Positions 1 to 8,243 of a stretch of DNA of 64,000 bases are shown in pieces. Below the pieces are notes generated by a model, which saw nothing but the letters and a program-made list of their open reading frames with translations, had not been told where the DNA came from and searched no databases. The stretch is from Jannaschia sp. S6380 (GTDB lineage: Bacteria > Pseudomonadota > Alphaproteobacteria > Rhodobacterales > Rhodobacteraceae), in NCBI RefSeq assembly GCF_023015695.1, contig NZ_JALKAS010000001.1:1488001-1552000 (forward strand), in the 5' to 3' direction. Made by a program: the position numbers and the translations under genes. Each line of letters starts with the position of its first letter. Within the stretch, counting starts at the first letter, position 1.

Positions 1-2
1 CG

Positions 3-317
3 GGGAAGGAGGGCAACCCGAATGCTTGCGCCTACTCCGCCTCCAAGGCGGGGGTGATCGGGTTCACCAAATCGCTGGGCAAGGAACTGGCCGACATGGA
101 TATCGCCGTCAACTGCGTGACGCCGGCGGCCGCCCGGACCCCGATCTTCGACCAGATGAGCAAGGCGCATATCGAATACATGCTCTCCAAGATCCCGCGC
201 CAGCGGTTCCTGGAGGTCGAGGAAGCAGCCGAGATGATCCTCTGGACCGTCTCGCCCGCGAACAGTTTCACAACCGGCGCCGTCTTCGACCTCTCGGGCG
301 GTCGCGCCACATACTAA
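3..317 (+). CDS. SDR-family oxidoreductase, C-terminal fragment (5' end outside window)
   Basis: Short-chain dehydrogenase/reductase, NAD(P)-dependent, cut by the window edge so that only about 105 C-terminal residues remain. The reading frame is open from base 3. The active-site Tyr-x3-Lys motif is visible as YSASKAGVIGFTKSLGKEL, followed by the usual CVTPAAARTP segment after strand beta-6 and a C-terminal FDLSGGRATY that matches the family's terminal GG motif. The Rossmann nucleotide-binding half is missing, so substrate and cofactor preference cannot be judged. It resembles FabG-like and sugar or aldose dehydrogenase members. About 100 bases without a gene separate it from the universal stress gene. 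Confidence 0.85.
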   Translation, partial: GKEGNPNACAYSASKAGVIGFTKSLGKELADMDIAVNCVTPAAARTPIFDQMSKAHIEYMLSKIPRQRFLEVEEAAEMILWTVSPANSFTTGAVFDLSGGRATY

Positions 318-425
318 CCCCTAAACCTCTGATACCGCTACGTCATAAGTGCGATACAGCAGCGCCATGATAGTGCTACCGTTGACGGAGCGCGGAACAT
401 CCGCAGGGCGAGGGAAGGAATGGAC

Positions 426-866
426 ATGGCAGACATCACCTTGGTCGTCGGACTCGACGGCAGCCCGGCGGGGGAACGGGTCCTGACCTTCGCGCGCGAA
501 CGCGCCAGCGCGCTGGAGGCCTGTCGCATCATCATCTGCTACGTCGTCGAATGGTCGCCGTGGACGTTCCAGACCGCCGAGGAGAACGAGTCCCGCCACG
601 CCCGCCGCAAGGAGGAGGTGAAGACCGCCCACGAGCGTATCGTCGATCCGGCCGTCACGTCGATGCAGGCCGAGGGTCTGACGGTGACGGGCCACGTGGC
701 CCATGGCGATGCCGCCGAGATCCTGAACCGTCTCGCCCATGACAAGGGGGCCACACAGATCATCATCGGGCGCGTCGGTGTCCAGGGCATGGTCGAGCGT
801 GTCTTCGGTGGCGTCAGCGGCAGGCTGATCGCGTCCGCGGCCGTTCCGGTCACCATCGTTCCGTGA
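426..866 (+). CDS. Universal stress protein (UspA family)
   Basis: Cytosolic single-domain Usp protein of 146 residues, the normal family length. The N-terminal strand ITLVVGLDGSPAGERV carries the acidic residue and Ser typical of ATP-binding Usps. Near the C-terminus the glycine-rich pattern GRVGVQGMVERVFGGVSG fits the G-2x-G-9x-G-S/T nucleotide motif. An in-frame ATG lies 6 bases upstream at 420, but the Shine-Dalgarno GAAGGA ends right against it, so 426 has the better spacing. It sits 16 bases upstream of the AGCS symporter and is probably co-transcribed with it. A stress role is inferred from the family; nothing here shows the ligand directly. Confidence 0.9.
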   Translation: MADITLVVGLDGSPAGERVLTFARERASALEACRIIICYVVEWSPWTFQTAEENESRHARRKEEVKTAHERIVDPAVTSMQAEGLTVTGHVAHGDAAEILNRLAHDKGATQIIIGRVGVQGMVERVFGGVSGRLIASAAVPVTIVP

Positions 867-882
867 AGAAAGGTCCGTCGAC

Positions 883-2445
883 ATGAAACATCTTGCATCG
901 GCCGCGCTCGCCGCAGGCCTGATCTCCGCACCGCTCCAGGTGGCCGCGCAGGAGGTCGTGACGCTGGACCAGCGCGTCAACGACATCTTCGCCAATTCCA
1001 CCGGATGGTTCGTTAACCTCATCTTCGCGCCCCTGCCGTTCAGCGTCTACGGCGTATCATTCCCATGGATCGTGCTGTGGCTGGTCGTGGGCGCGACGGT
1101 CTTCACGCTCTATTTCGGCTTCATCCAGTTCCGGGCATTCGGCCACGCGGTGGCACTGGTCAAAGGCGACTATTCGGACCCGAACGATGCCGGCGAGGTC
1201 AGCCACTTCCAGGCGCTCGCGACCGCATTGTCCGGCACCGTGGGCCTGGGCAACATTGCGGGCGTCGCGGTTGCCGTCGGCATCGGCGGGCCCGGGGCGA
1301 CGTTCTGGATGATCGTCGCGGGCCTTCTGGGCATGGCGTCGAAGTTCACCGAATGCACGCTCGGCGTGAAGTACCGTAACGAGTATCCCGATGGGCACGT
1401 CTCGGGCGGGCCGATGTACTACATGACCAAGGGCTTCACCGAGCGCGGCGCGCCTGGCGGTTCGATCCTGGCAATCCTGTTCTCGATCTTCTGCATCGGC
1501 GGCGCGCTCGGCGGTGGTAATATGTTTCAGGCCAACCAGGCGCATGCCCAGATTTCGGGCATCGTCGGCGACTATCCGGGCTGGATCACCGGCGTGATTT
1601 TCGCGGCGGTGGTATTCGCCGTCATCATTGGCGGCATCAAGTCGATCGCCAAGGTAACCGAAAAGGTCGTGCCGTTCATGGGCATCCTCTATGTCGGCGC
1701 CGCCCTGGTCGTGCTGATCGTGAACTACGACCTGATCGGCTGGGCGTTCGGCCAGATTTTCGCCGGCGCCTTCACCGGGCTGGGCGTGGCGGGCGGCCTC
1801 GTCGGGGCGCTGATCCAGGGTTTCCGCCGCGCCGCCTTCTCGAACGAGGCGGGCGTCGGCTCCGCGGCCATCGCCCACTCGGCGGTGCGCACGAAGGAGC
1901 CGATCACCGAAGGCGTCGTCTCCCTGCTGGAGCCGTTCATCGACACGGTGGTCATCTGCACGATGACAGCGCTCGTCATCACCATCTCCGGCGTGCTGAT
2001 CGTGGATGAGGCGACGGGCCTCTTCGTCCTGGACGAGGCGGGCACGGCGATCTCCACCGTGGGCGGCGTCTCGGGCGTGCAACTGACCTCGGCCGCCTTC
2101 GCGACGGGCCTGTCCTGGTTCCCGTACGTCCTGGCGCTCGCGGTGGTGCTCTTCGCCTTCTCGACCATGATTTCATGGAGCTACTACGGGCTGAAGGCGT
2201 GGACCTACCTGTTCGGCGAGGGCAAGACGAAGGAATTGATCTTCAAGCTGATCTTCTGCGTCTTCGTGGTGATCGGGGCGGCCGCGCAACTGGGCGCCGT
2301 CATCGACTTCTCGGACGCGATGATCTTCGCCATGGCGGTGGTCAACATCACGGCACTCTACGTCCTGATGCCGATCGTGAAGCGCGAGATGAAGAGTTAC
2401 TTTTCGCGGCTCGACACCGGCGAGATCCGCCGACACAAGGCCTGA
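883..2445 (+). CDS. AGCS-family sodium:alanine/glycine symporter
   Basis: Inner-membrane Na+-coupled amino-acid symporter (alanine/glycine:cation symporter family) of 520 residues with about ten hydrophobic segments. The family signature region is clear at residues 111-131 (ALATALSGTVGLGNIAGVAV). It is followed by GPGATFWMIVAGLLGMASKF and, further on, by the conserved AAFSNEAGVGSAAIAHSA. The N-terminus (residues 1-23, ending VAAQ) looks like a cleavable signal or an extra helix, as seen in proteobacterial members. A GC-rich perfect hairpin follows the stop codon. Alanine or glycine are the likely substrates by family; the sequence does not settle which. Confidence 0.93.
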   Translation: MKHLASAALAAGLISAPLQVAAQEVVTLDQRVNDIFANSTGWFVNLIFAPLPFSVYGVSFPWIVLWLVVGATVFTLYFGFIQFRAFGHAVALVKGDYSDPNDAGEVSHFQALATALSGTVGLGNIAGVAVAVGIGGPGATFWMIVAGLLGMASKFTECTLGVKYRNEYPDGHVSGGPMYYMTKGFTERGAPGGSILAILFSIFCIGGALGGGNMFQANQAHAQISGIVGDYPGWITGVIFAAVVFAVIIGGIKSIAKVTEKVVPFMGILYVGAALVVLIVNYDLIGWAFGQIFAGAFTGLGVAGGLVGALIQGFRRAAFSNEAGVGSAAIAHSAVRTKEPITEGVVSLLEPFIDTVVICTMTALVITISGVLIVDEATGLFVLDEAGTAISTVGGVSGVQLTSAAFATGLSWFPYVLALAVVLFAFSTMISWSYYGLKAWTYLFGEGKTKELIFKLIFCVFVVIGAAAQLGAVIDFSDAMIFAMAVVNITALYVLMPIVKREMKSYFSRLDTGEIRRHKA

Positions 2446-2450
2446 GGCGA

Positions 2451-2481
2451 ACCTCGGGGCGCCGGATACGCGCCCCGAGGT
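2451..2481. terminator. Perfect 12-bp hairpin, likely bidirectional terminator
   Basis: ACCTCGGGGCGC (2451-2462) pairs perfectly with GCGCCCCGAGGT (2470-2481) around a 7-base loop. It sits 6 bases after the symporter stop and between convergent transcription units (symporter on plus, tRNA and permease on minus). There is no U-tract, so termination is inferred from stem strength and position. Confidence 0.6.
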
Positions 2482-2501
2482 CACCACCGGAAGTGAACCG
2501 G

Positions 2502-2574
2502 TGCCCCCACACGGACTCGAACCGCGGACCTACTGATTACAAATCAGTTGCTCTACCAGCTGAGCTATAGGGGC
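2502..2574 (-). tRNA. tRNA-Thr (anticodon TGT)
   Basis: The minus strand folds as a standard cloverleaf. The acceptor GCCCCTA pairs with TGGGGGC (one G-T pair). The D arm is GCTCAGCTGGTAGAGC, the anticodon stem is ACTGA/TCAGT with loop TTTGTAA giving anticodon TGT, and the T arm contains GGTTCGAGTCC. The discriminator is A. The chromosome continues CCG rather than CCA, so the CCA end must be added enzymatically. The gene starts only 7 bases after the stop of the iron-type permease on the same strand, so read-through transcription from the permease is possible. Confidence 0.95.
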
Positions 2575-2581
2575 GTTCGCG

Positions 2582-4246
2582 TCATCTAGCCGCGTCCGCC
2601 CGGTCGAGCAAGAGCACCGCAACCAATCCGACGGCCGAAATCACGAGGGCCGCAGGCGCCGCGTCCGACAGGCGTTCCAGCGATGCCTGATCGTGCACCC
2701 GTGTGGCCAGCGTGTCGAAGCCGAAGGGGCGCAGCAGCAGCGTAGCCGGCAGTTCCTTGACCGCGTCGACGAAGACAAGGAGGAGCGCCATTGCGACCGA
2801 ACTCCGCATCAGGGGCAGGTGCACCGCCCGCAAAGTTCCGCCTGGCGTTCGCCCAAGCGACCGCGCGGCCAGCGGCAACGACGGGGGGATCCGGCCCAAC
2901 GCCGCATCCGCCGCCCCCTGCCCGATTGCGAAGAACCGGACGACATAGGCAAAGATCAACGCCGCGGAGGTCCCCGTCAGGATCAGCCCCGGGTCGTGTC
3001 CGGTCACCGCCAGGATGAAATCCGCCAAGTGGTTGTCAAAGGCCGCCACGGGGATCAGCACGCCCAGGCCCAGCACGGCCCCGGGCGCGGCATAGCCGAC
3101 CGTCGTCACGGGAAGCAGGATACGCGGCAATGTCCGCCCCGCCATGCGCACGCCGTAGGTCATGAACAGCGCGAGCGTCACGGTGATGACGGCGGCCAGA
3201 CCCGCCACCATCAGCGTGTTGCCGATCGCCTGGATCAGGCCGGGGGCCAGCCAGCCATCCGCCGCGACGATGGCGTGCCAAGCCATGACACCGGCCGGGA
3301 AAACGAAACCCAACAGGACGGGCAGCGCGCAGGCCAGCATCGCCGCCGCCGCCGCGCGCCCCCCGAGACCCGTGCGGGTCACCGGTCGCTGTGACCGGGC
3401 AGCCTGCCAGAACCGGCGGCGACGGCGCGACTGCCGCTCGATCCAGACCAAGGCGGCGATCAGGATCAGGATGACGCAGGCGATCTGCGCCGCCCCGCCG
3501 GCGTTTCCGCCCGAAAGCCAGACGGAGAAGATGCCCGTGGTCAGCGTCTGGACGCCGAAGAATTCGACGGTGCCGAAATCATTCACCGTTTCCATCATCG
3601 CGACGGCGACCCCGGCGGCAATGGCCGGGCGGGCGAGCGGCAGACCCACGCGGGCGAACCGCTGCCATGGCCCGGCGCCGAGGGCGCGCGCCACTTCGAA
3701 CCCCGCGCCCGACTGTTCCGAGAAAGCGGCACGCGACAGAAGATACACATAGGGATAAAGCGACAGCCCAATCACGAGGATCGCGAAGGGCCGCGACCGG
3801 ATGTCGGGAAACGCGTAATCCGCCGCCGACTGCCATCCGAAGGCGCCGCGGAGCGCGGTCTGGACCGGCCCGGCATATTCAAGGAAATCCACCAGGGCGT
3901 AGGCCCCGACATAGGCCGGGATCGCCAGTGGCATCAGCAGCGCCGAGGCGAGCCACCGACGGCCCGGAAAGTCGTGCATCGCGACGATCCAGGCGGTGCC
4001 GGTTCCCACGACGGCCGTCAGCAGGCCGACCCCGACCATCAGCACGAGCGTATTGCCCAAGTATCGCGGCAGCACCGTAGTAGCGAGATGCGGCCAGATG
4101 TTCTCGGACGGAAATGCCGCCATCCAGAACACAGCCGCAATGGGAACAATGACGAGCGCGGCAATCACCAGCGCGCCGATAGACCAGGGATCGGGCCAGG
4201 CCCAGGCGCGGCGTGCCGGCAAGGTCCGAGTGTTTTGGTCAGACAT
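2582..4246 (-). CDS. Iron(III)-type ABC transporter permease (FbpB/SfuB-like)
   Basis: Integral membrane permease of 554 residues built as a tandem of two BPD_transp_1-like halves with about 12 helices in total, the layout of ferric-iron permeases such as FbpB. Each half holds an ATPase-coupling EAA-type loop: ARALGAGPWQRFARVGLPLA in the first half and ARSLGRTPGGTLRAVHLPL in the second. No binding protein or ATPase partner lies beside it in the window, so it is either an orphan or partnered elsewhere. Fe(III) is the expected cargo by family, with thiamine or other cations possible. The downstream neighbour is tRNA-Thr, 7 bases away; the upstream gene diverges. Confidence 0.88.
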   Translation of the reverse strand: MSDQNTRTLPARRAWAWPDPWSIGALVIAALVIVPIAAVFWMAAFPSENIWPHLATTVLPRYLGNTLVLMVGVGLLTAVVGTGTAWIVAMHDFPGRRWLASALLMPLAIPAYVGAYALVDFLEYAGPVQTALRGAFGWQSAADYAFPDIRSRPFAILVIGLSLYPYVYLLSRAAFSEQSGAGFEVARALGAGPWQRFARVGLPLARPAIAAGVAVAMMETVNDFGTVEFFGVQTLTTGIFSVWLSGGNAGGAAQIACVILILIAALVWIERQSRRRRRFWQAARSQRPVTRTGLGGRAAAAAMLACALPVLLGFVFPAGVMAWHAIVAADGWLAPGLIQAIGNTLMVAGLAAVITVTLALFMTYGVRMAGRTLPRILLPVTTVGYAAPGAVLGLGVLIPVAAFDNHLADFILAVTGHDPGLILTGTSAALIFAYVVRFFAIGQGAADAALGRIPPSLPLAARSLGRTPGGTLRAVHLPLMRSSVAMALLLVFVDAVKELPATLLLRPFGFDTLATRVHDQASLERLSDAAPAALVISAVGLVAVLLLDRADAAR

Positions 4247-4328
4247 ATCCCTAGCCGCTAGAACATCGCCGTTTGCCTGTCCAGCGGGTGGCGTCTAGTT
4301 TGCCGCGAAACAAGGCAGGGACGGCCAC

Positions 4329-5195
4329 GTGGAAATTGCCATTCATCTCGGCGCGCATTGCACGGACGAAGACCTGCTGCTGCGAACGCTGGCCGACAAC
4401 GGCGCGCTTCTGGACCGTGCGCGCGTCCACATCCCGGCGGGCAACAAGGCGCGGCCTGTCCTGCGCCGCGCGCTGCAGGGGGCAAGTCGGTCGCCAACGG
4501 CGAACGCGCCGGATGCGTTGGTGGACGACCTGCTGCGGGGCGCCCTGGCCGACCGGATGGTGCTAAGCTACGAGGGATTCCTAGGCACCTATGCCACGGC
4601 ACTCGCCGGGCCGCGGCTCTATCCGGATGCGGGCGACCGTTGCCGATCCCTGTGCCGGATCTTCGACAGCCACGACGTGTCGTTCTTCCTGGCCGTCCGA
4701 AACCTGGCGACCTTCGTTCCGGCGCTCTTCCAGGCCTCCTCGGTCGAACGGTTCGAGGATTTCATGGCCGGGCACGATCTGGGCCGCGTCACCTGGTCCG
4801 AACCCGTGTCGGCCATACGCGAGGCCTGTCCCGAGGCGCCCCTGACCCTGTGGTGCAACGAAGACCTGCCGCTGATTTGGCCCGACGTCCTCCAGGCGGT
4901 TTCGGAAATCGACGACACCATGAAGGGGCAGAACGCGATCCTGCGGCAGATCATGACCCGCGAGGGCTTTCGCCGAATGGACGCGTATCTGCAGGAGAAC
5001 CCGGCCCCCGCGCGGTCGACCTGGCGCAAGGTCGTCACCGCGTTCCTGGCCAAGTATGCCGACGAGGCCGTCATAGAACCCGAAATCGCCCTGCCCGGCT
5101 GGACCGGGGAAATGATCGCCGGTCTGTCTGACCTCTACGAGCGCGACGTGGCGCGGCTGAAGGCGATGGAGGACGTGACCTTCATCGCCCCCTGA
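4329..5195 (+). CDS. Sulfotransferase-like protein with degenerate PAPS loop
   Basis: Protein of 288 residues. Its N-terminus MEIAIHLGAHCTDEDLLLRT aligns by eye with the 5'-phosphosulfate-binding strand-loop-helix of bacterial sulfotransferases (typically IHIGAHKTGTTALQ). The Lys and the Gly-Thr-Thr of that loop are replaced by Cys-Thr-Asp-Glu-Asp. The later segment FLAVRNLATFVPALFQAS resembles the 3'-phosphate region (VRNP..F..AL). It may therefore have lost PAPS binding and act as a binding or scaffold protein, or it may not be a sulfotransferase at all. It diverges from the iron-type permease across an 82-base gap and converges on gapR. Cytosolic; no signal peptide is seen. Confidence 0.6.
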   Translation: MEIAIHLGAHCTDEDLLLRTLADNGALLDRARVHIPAGNKARPVLRRALQGASRSPTANAPDALVDDLLRGALADRMVLSYEGFLGTYATALAGPRLYPDAGDRCRSLCRIFDSHDVSFFLAVRNLATFVPALFQASSVERFEDFMAGHDLGRVTWSEPVSAIREACPEAPLTLWCNEDLPLIWPDVLQAVSEIDDTMKGQNAILRQIMTREGFRRMDAYLQENPAPARSTWRKVVTAFLAKYADEAVIEPEIALPGWTGEMIAGLSDLYERDVARLKAMEDVTFIAP

Positions 5196-5201
5196 CCGGC
5201 C

Positions 5202-5477
5202 TCAGCTCATCCCGAGCGCTTCCTTGTACATCTCGAGGACGGCTTCCTCCTCGGCGATGTCGTCGGGCTCGCGGCGGCGCAGGGCAATGACCTTGCGCAT
5301 CACCTTGGTGTCGTAGCCGCGCCCCTTGGCCTCGGCCATGACCTCCTTCACCTGTTCGGCGATGTCCTTCTTCTCCTGCTCCAACCGCTCGACGCGCTCG
5401 ATGAACTGGCGCAGCTCGTCGGCGGTCACGCGATAGGTGTCGGCGGGCCCGTCTTCCACGACTTTCAGATCGGCCAT
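5202..5477 (-). CDS. gapR: GapR-like DNA-binding protein (DUF2312)
   Basis: Small coiled-coil protein of 91 residues. It begins MADLKVVEDGPADTYRV and continues into a charged heptad-rich helix (ADELRQFIERVERLEQEKKD) and the family's basic tail (GYDTKVMRKVIALRRREPDD). The family is the alphaproteobacterial GapR/DUF2312 group; the Caulobacter member binds overtwisted AT-rich DNA as a multimer and helps topoisomerases at forks. The frame is open to 5630, but the start at 5477 has an AGGAG ribosome site 7 bases upstream and matches the conserved N-terminus. The chromosome-organising role here is inferred from homology. Confidence 0.9.
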   Translation of the reverse strand: MADLKVVEDGPADTYRVTADELRQFIERVERLEQEKKDIAEQVKEVMAEAKGRGYDTKVMRKVIALRRREPDDIAEEEAVLEMYKEALGMS

Positions 5478-5556
5478 TGTCCCTGCTCCTCTTGTCTCGA
5501 TCAGGCGCCTTCGGTACCGCCGGGACGCGGGCGATGCAACAAACGGGGGCCATGCG

Positions 5557-5772
5557 ATGACGGCATTGATCTGGATCGGCGGCGCGATGACGGTCGCGGG
5601 GCTGGCGGGGCTGGTCTGCTGCATCGTCATCGCCGCACGCGCACGGTCGCGGGGCCTCGAAGGCGCGGCGATGGAAGAACGTCTGCGGCGCCTCGTCGCG
5701 CTGAACCTGGGCGCGCTCGCCGTCTCGGCCCTGGGGCTGATGCTGGTCGTGACCGGCGTGATCCTGGCCTAG
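5557..5772 (+). CDS. Small two-helix membrane protein, unknown function
   Basis: Protein of 71 residues with one N-terminal hydrophobic helix (WIGGAMTVAGLAGLVCCIVI), a short basic amphipathic stretch (ARARSRGLEGAAMEERLRRL) and a second C-terminal helix (ALAVSALGLMLVVTGVILA). That gives a hairpin topology with a charged loop. It diverges from gapR across 79 bases, and its stop codon overlaps that of the SnoaL-like gene on the opposite strand. I do not recognise the family. The coding call rests on clean hydrophobic periodicity and high third-position GC. Confidence 0.7.
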   Translation: MTALIWIGGAMTVAGLAGLVCCIVIAARARSRGLEGAAMEERLRRLVALNLGALAVSALGLMLVVTGVILA

Positions 5773-6302
5773 CCGGCCGGCGGTGCGGGCGGGGTCCGGG
5801 TGCCGTCGTCGAACGCCTCCCATCCGCGGCCGTCGAAGACGTCACGCCCGAGCTGCGCGAGGACATGGGGAAAATCGACCATCACCCAATTGTCCACGAT
5901 CCGGCCGTCGACGACCTTCCAGAAATCCATGTAGCGGATTTCCACGCGCTTGCCGGTCGGGGCGATTCCCATGAACTCGCCGCGATGGGTGGCTTCCTGC
6001 CGGCCGAACGCCGCGGCCCATTCGCCCATGTAGAGGCGCGCCTCGTCGATGCAGGTCTTGTCGCCGAACGCCGCCTGGAATGGTTTCTGCCAGTTCTCCT
6101 GAAAGGCGCGCAGTCCGTCCTTGGTGCCGCAGCCATAGTTGCCCATCCAGCGGAACGACTCGGCGAAGAACTCGCCGATATCGGCGATCCGATGGTCGTT
6201 CAGACCGTCGACCATCCCCTCGATCACGCGGCGCGTGTCCTCCGTTTTCGACAGGTCGGCATCGCGGGTCAGCGGGGCCTGCTGCGGGCGGTTCTTGGGC
6301 AT
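5769..6302 (-). CDS. SnoaL-like / NTF2-fold protein
   Basis: Protein of 177 residues in the SnoaL-like (ester cyclase) NTF2-fold family. The core GMVDGLNDHRIADIGEFFAE and the later MGIAPTGKRVEIRYMDFWKV and GRIVDNWVMVDFP are the hallmark strands of this fold. It starts at 6302 with GGAGG 7 bases upstream. Members have a cone-shaped pocket and vary in activity; in Roseobacter-type genomes they often accompany sugar-type ABC transporters, as here (ATPase gene 0.8 kb away). No catalytic function can be assigned. The stop codon overlaps that of the convergent small membrane protein. Confidence 0.8.
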   Translation of the reverse strand: MPKNRPQQAPLTRDADLSKTEDTRRVIEGMVDGLNDHRIADIGEFFAESFRWMGNYGCGTKDGLRAFQENWQKPFQAAFGDKTCIDEARLYMGEWAAAFGRQEATHRGEFMGIAPTGKRVEIRYMDFWKVVDGRIVDNWVMVDFPHVLAQLGRDVFDGRGWEAFDDGTRTPPAPPAG

Positions 6303-6591
6303 GAAAGGTCCTCCGGGCAGGGTCGATGCATGTGGTGGGCATAGCCGCGGACGGCCATGCCTGGCCAGCCCAGTATCCGTTTTCGACCACGGCGAAACGG
6401 GCACGCGGAATTTCGCGCAACACATTATGATGACTGGATTTCGCCGAAGGCCGCGGCTTGGTTCGCTTCCGCCGCCCGGCAATGCGTCAGGCCGCCGCAT
6501 GGGCGGGTTTCGCCGCACTTCTCCCGGCGCGGCAACCCCCTACCTGCGGCCGGACGGAAACGCACCGTCAACAACATAGGGAGAGCTTGAG

Positions 6592-7068
6592 ATGATCCGC
6601 AGAACCTTTCTCGCCATGGCCGCAACCACTGTCATGGCCGGCTCCGCCTGGGCCGACGCCCATGCGAAGGACATCGTCGATACCGCAGCGGAGGCCGGGA
6701 ACTTCTCGACCCTGCTCGCGGCGGCCGAGGCCGCCGGGCTGGTGGAAACGCTGAAGGGCGAAGGCCCGCTCACGGTCTTCGCGCCGACGGACGAGGCCTT
6801 CGCCGCGCTGCCCGATGGGACCGTCGACACCCTGTTGATGGAGGAGAACCAGCAGCAGCTGACCGACGTCCTGATGAACCACGTCGTATCCGGAAAGGTC
6901 ATGTCCACCGATCTGTCCGACGGCATGGAGGCCGAAACGGCGGGCGGCGGAACCCTGACCATCGGGACCGAAGGCGGCGTGACGGTCGGCGACGCGAATG
7001 TCGTGACCGCCGATATCGAGGCGTCCAACGGCGTGATCCACGTCATCGACACCGTGCTCGTGCCCTAA
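6592..7068 (+). CDS. Secreted fasciclin (FAS1) domain protein
   Basis: Protein of 158 residues with a signal peptide ([20 protein letters not shown], cleavage after Ala near residue 22) and one FAS1 domain. The H1 motif is [17 protein letters not shown] and the H2-like end is [16 protein letters not shown]1 domains act in cell-surface adhesion and, in some bacteria, small-ligand binding; the role here is unknown. It is preceded by a 289-base divergent region with no obvious operator and is followed by a strong UUCG-loop hairpin. Single-domain bacterial members of this length are normal. Confidence 0.92.
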   Translation: MIRRTFLAMAATTVMAGSAWADAHAKDIVDTAAEAGNFSTLLAAAEAAGLVETLKGEGPLTVFAPTDEAFAALPDGTVDTLLMEENQQQLTDVLMNHVVSGKVMSTDLSDGMEAETAGGGTLTIGTEGGVTVGDANVVTADIEASNGVIHVIDTVLVP

Positions 7069-7082
7069 GGCCGACACGCCGG

Positions 7083-7104
7083 CGGGGGCCGTTCGCGGCC
7101 CCCG
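7083..7104. terminator. UUCG-loop hairpin terminator between convergent genes
   Basis: CGGGGGCCG (7083-7091) and CGGCCCCCG (7096-7104) form a perfect 9-bp stem closed by a TTCG tetraloop. It lies between the fasciclin stop and the ABC ATPase stop (7105). No T-run follows, so the call rests on stem stability and position; it could serve both strands. Confidence 0.65.
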
Positions 7105-8154
7105 TCAGGCCACCCGTTCGCCCGATTTGGCGTCGAACAGGTGGCAAATGGATGTTGGGACATGCGCCCCGAACGGCGCCCGGATCTTGGTGCGGAACTC
7201 CTTTGGGGCCTTCACCGCAACCAGCGCCCCCCCGGCCCGGACCGTGACCATGGTCGAATCACCCAGCAGCTCCATCGAATAGACGGGCGCCTGAACCTCG
7301 CCCTGACCGTCGGGCGCAACCGACGCATCCTCGGCGCGGAAACCGCAGGTGACCGGACCTTTCACGCCGGTAAACCCGGGGATCTCGACCCCGCTGGCAT
7401 GGAACGTCCCGTCGATGACCTCCCCCTCCATCAGGTTCATCGCCGGCGACCCGATGAACCCCGCGACGAAAGTGTTGGCCGGATTGTCGTAGATGTCGGT
7501 GGGCGTGCCGACCTGCTGGACGACGCCGGCCTTCATGACCACGACGCGGTCGGCCAGTGTCATCGCCTCGATCTGGTCGTGGGTCACGTAGATCGTCGTC
7601 ACCTGCAACTCATGGCTGAGATTCTTGATCTGCGCCCGCGTCGAGACGCGCAGCTTCGCATCGAGGTTCGACAGCGGCTCGTCCATCAGGAACACCTTGG
7701 GCGTCCGCACGATGGCACGGGCCAGCGCCACGCGCTGCCGTTGCCCGCCGGAGAGCGCGGCCGGCTTGCGATGCAGGAAATCGTCCAGTTCCACCATGGC
7801 CGAGGCGCGCTTGACGCGTTCCTCGTGCTCCTCCTCTGGAACCTTCCGGACCTTCAGCGGAAAGCGGATGTTCTCCCAGACGTTCATGTTGGGATAAAGG
7901 CCGTAGGACTGGAACACCATCGCCACGTCGCGATCCTTGGGGTCCAGGTCGTTGACCCGTACGCCGTCGATCACGATGTCGCCCGAAGATGGATCCTCCA
8001 GCCCGGCAATCATGCGCATCGTCGTCGTCTTGCCGCAGCCCGAGGGCCCGAGCAGGACCAGGAACTCGCGGTCGGCGATATCAAGGTCGAACTGATGGAC
8101 GCCGACGAACTCGCCCCACCGCTTGGTGACCTGATTGAGCTTGATCTCCGCCAT
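7105..8154 (-). CDS. Sugar-type ABC transporter ATP-binding protein (UgpC/MsmX class), orphan
   Basis: Cytosolic ATPase of 349 residues. Walker A is GPSGCGKTT, the Q-loop region is AMVFQSYGLYPNMNV, the signature is LSGGQRQRVALARAI, Walker B is VFLMDEPLSNLDAKL and the switch is YVTHDQIEAMTLADR. Residues after about 240 form the TOBE/MOP regulatory domain typical of the carbohydrate uptake (CUT1) class. The start at 8154 gives the conserved MAEIKLNQVTKRWG. No permease or binding protein is adjacent, which is unusual. It is flanked by SnoaL-like genes and diverges from one across an 89-base region with LacI-type repeats. It may serve several permeases, as MsmX does; that is inference. Confidence 0.92.
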   Translation of the reverse strand: MAEIKLNQVTKRWGEFVGVHQFDLDIADREFLVLLGPSGCGKTTTMRMIAGLEDPSSGDIVIDGVRVNDLDPKDRDVAMVFQSYGLYPNMNVWENIRFPLKVRKVPEEEHEERVKRASAMVELDDFLHRKPAALSGGQRQRVALARAIVRTPKVFLMDEPLSNLDAKLRVSTRAQIKNLSHELQVTTIYVTHDQIEAMTLADRVVVMKAGVVQQVGTPTDIYDNPANTFVAGFIGSPAMNLMEGEVIDGTFHASGVEIPGFTGVKGPVTCGFRAEDASVAPDGQGEVQAPVYSMELLGDSTMVTVRAGGALVAVKAPKEFRTKIRAPFGAHVPTSICHLFDAKSGERVA

Positions 8155-8208
8155 CGCGGTGTCCCCCCTGATCTCTGCGAACACACTAGACACGCCACCC
8201 ACGCTGCG

Positions 8209-8233
8209 GCAAGCGTTTTGCAAGCGTATGCAA
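8209..8233. promoter_or_regulatory. Putative LacI-type operator in divergent promoter
   Basis: GCAAGCG occurs twice in direct orientation, at 8209-8215 and 8220-8226, 11 bases apart. TTGCA (8218-8222) and TGCAA (8229-8233) form an inverted repeat with a 6-base centre. Such GCAA...TTGC symmetry is typical of LacI-family sugar regulators. The element lies between the ATPase (start 8154) and the divergent SnoaL gene (start 8244) and overlaps the latter's leader. No LacI gene lies in the window. Confidence 0.4.
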
Positions 8234-8243
8234 GGAGGCCCGG

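Noticed and set aside
2502..2574. tRNA-Thr as an integration site for an element
   Set aside because: No integrase is near and no repeat of the tRNA end was seen downstream in the window.
5437..5556. Longer start for the small membrane protein at 5437
   Set aside because: It would run through the gapR start and promoter on the other strand; the added residues are not hydrophobic or conserved-looking.
6303..6591. Three TTTCGC hexamers (6411, 6439, 6508) in the 289-base gap before the fasciclin gene
   Set aside because: They are short and irregularly spaced (28 and 69 bases) and common by chance in this GC-rich DNA.
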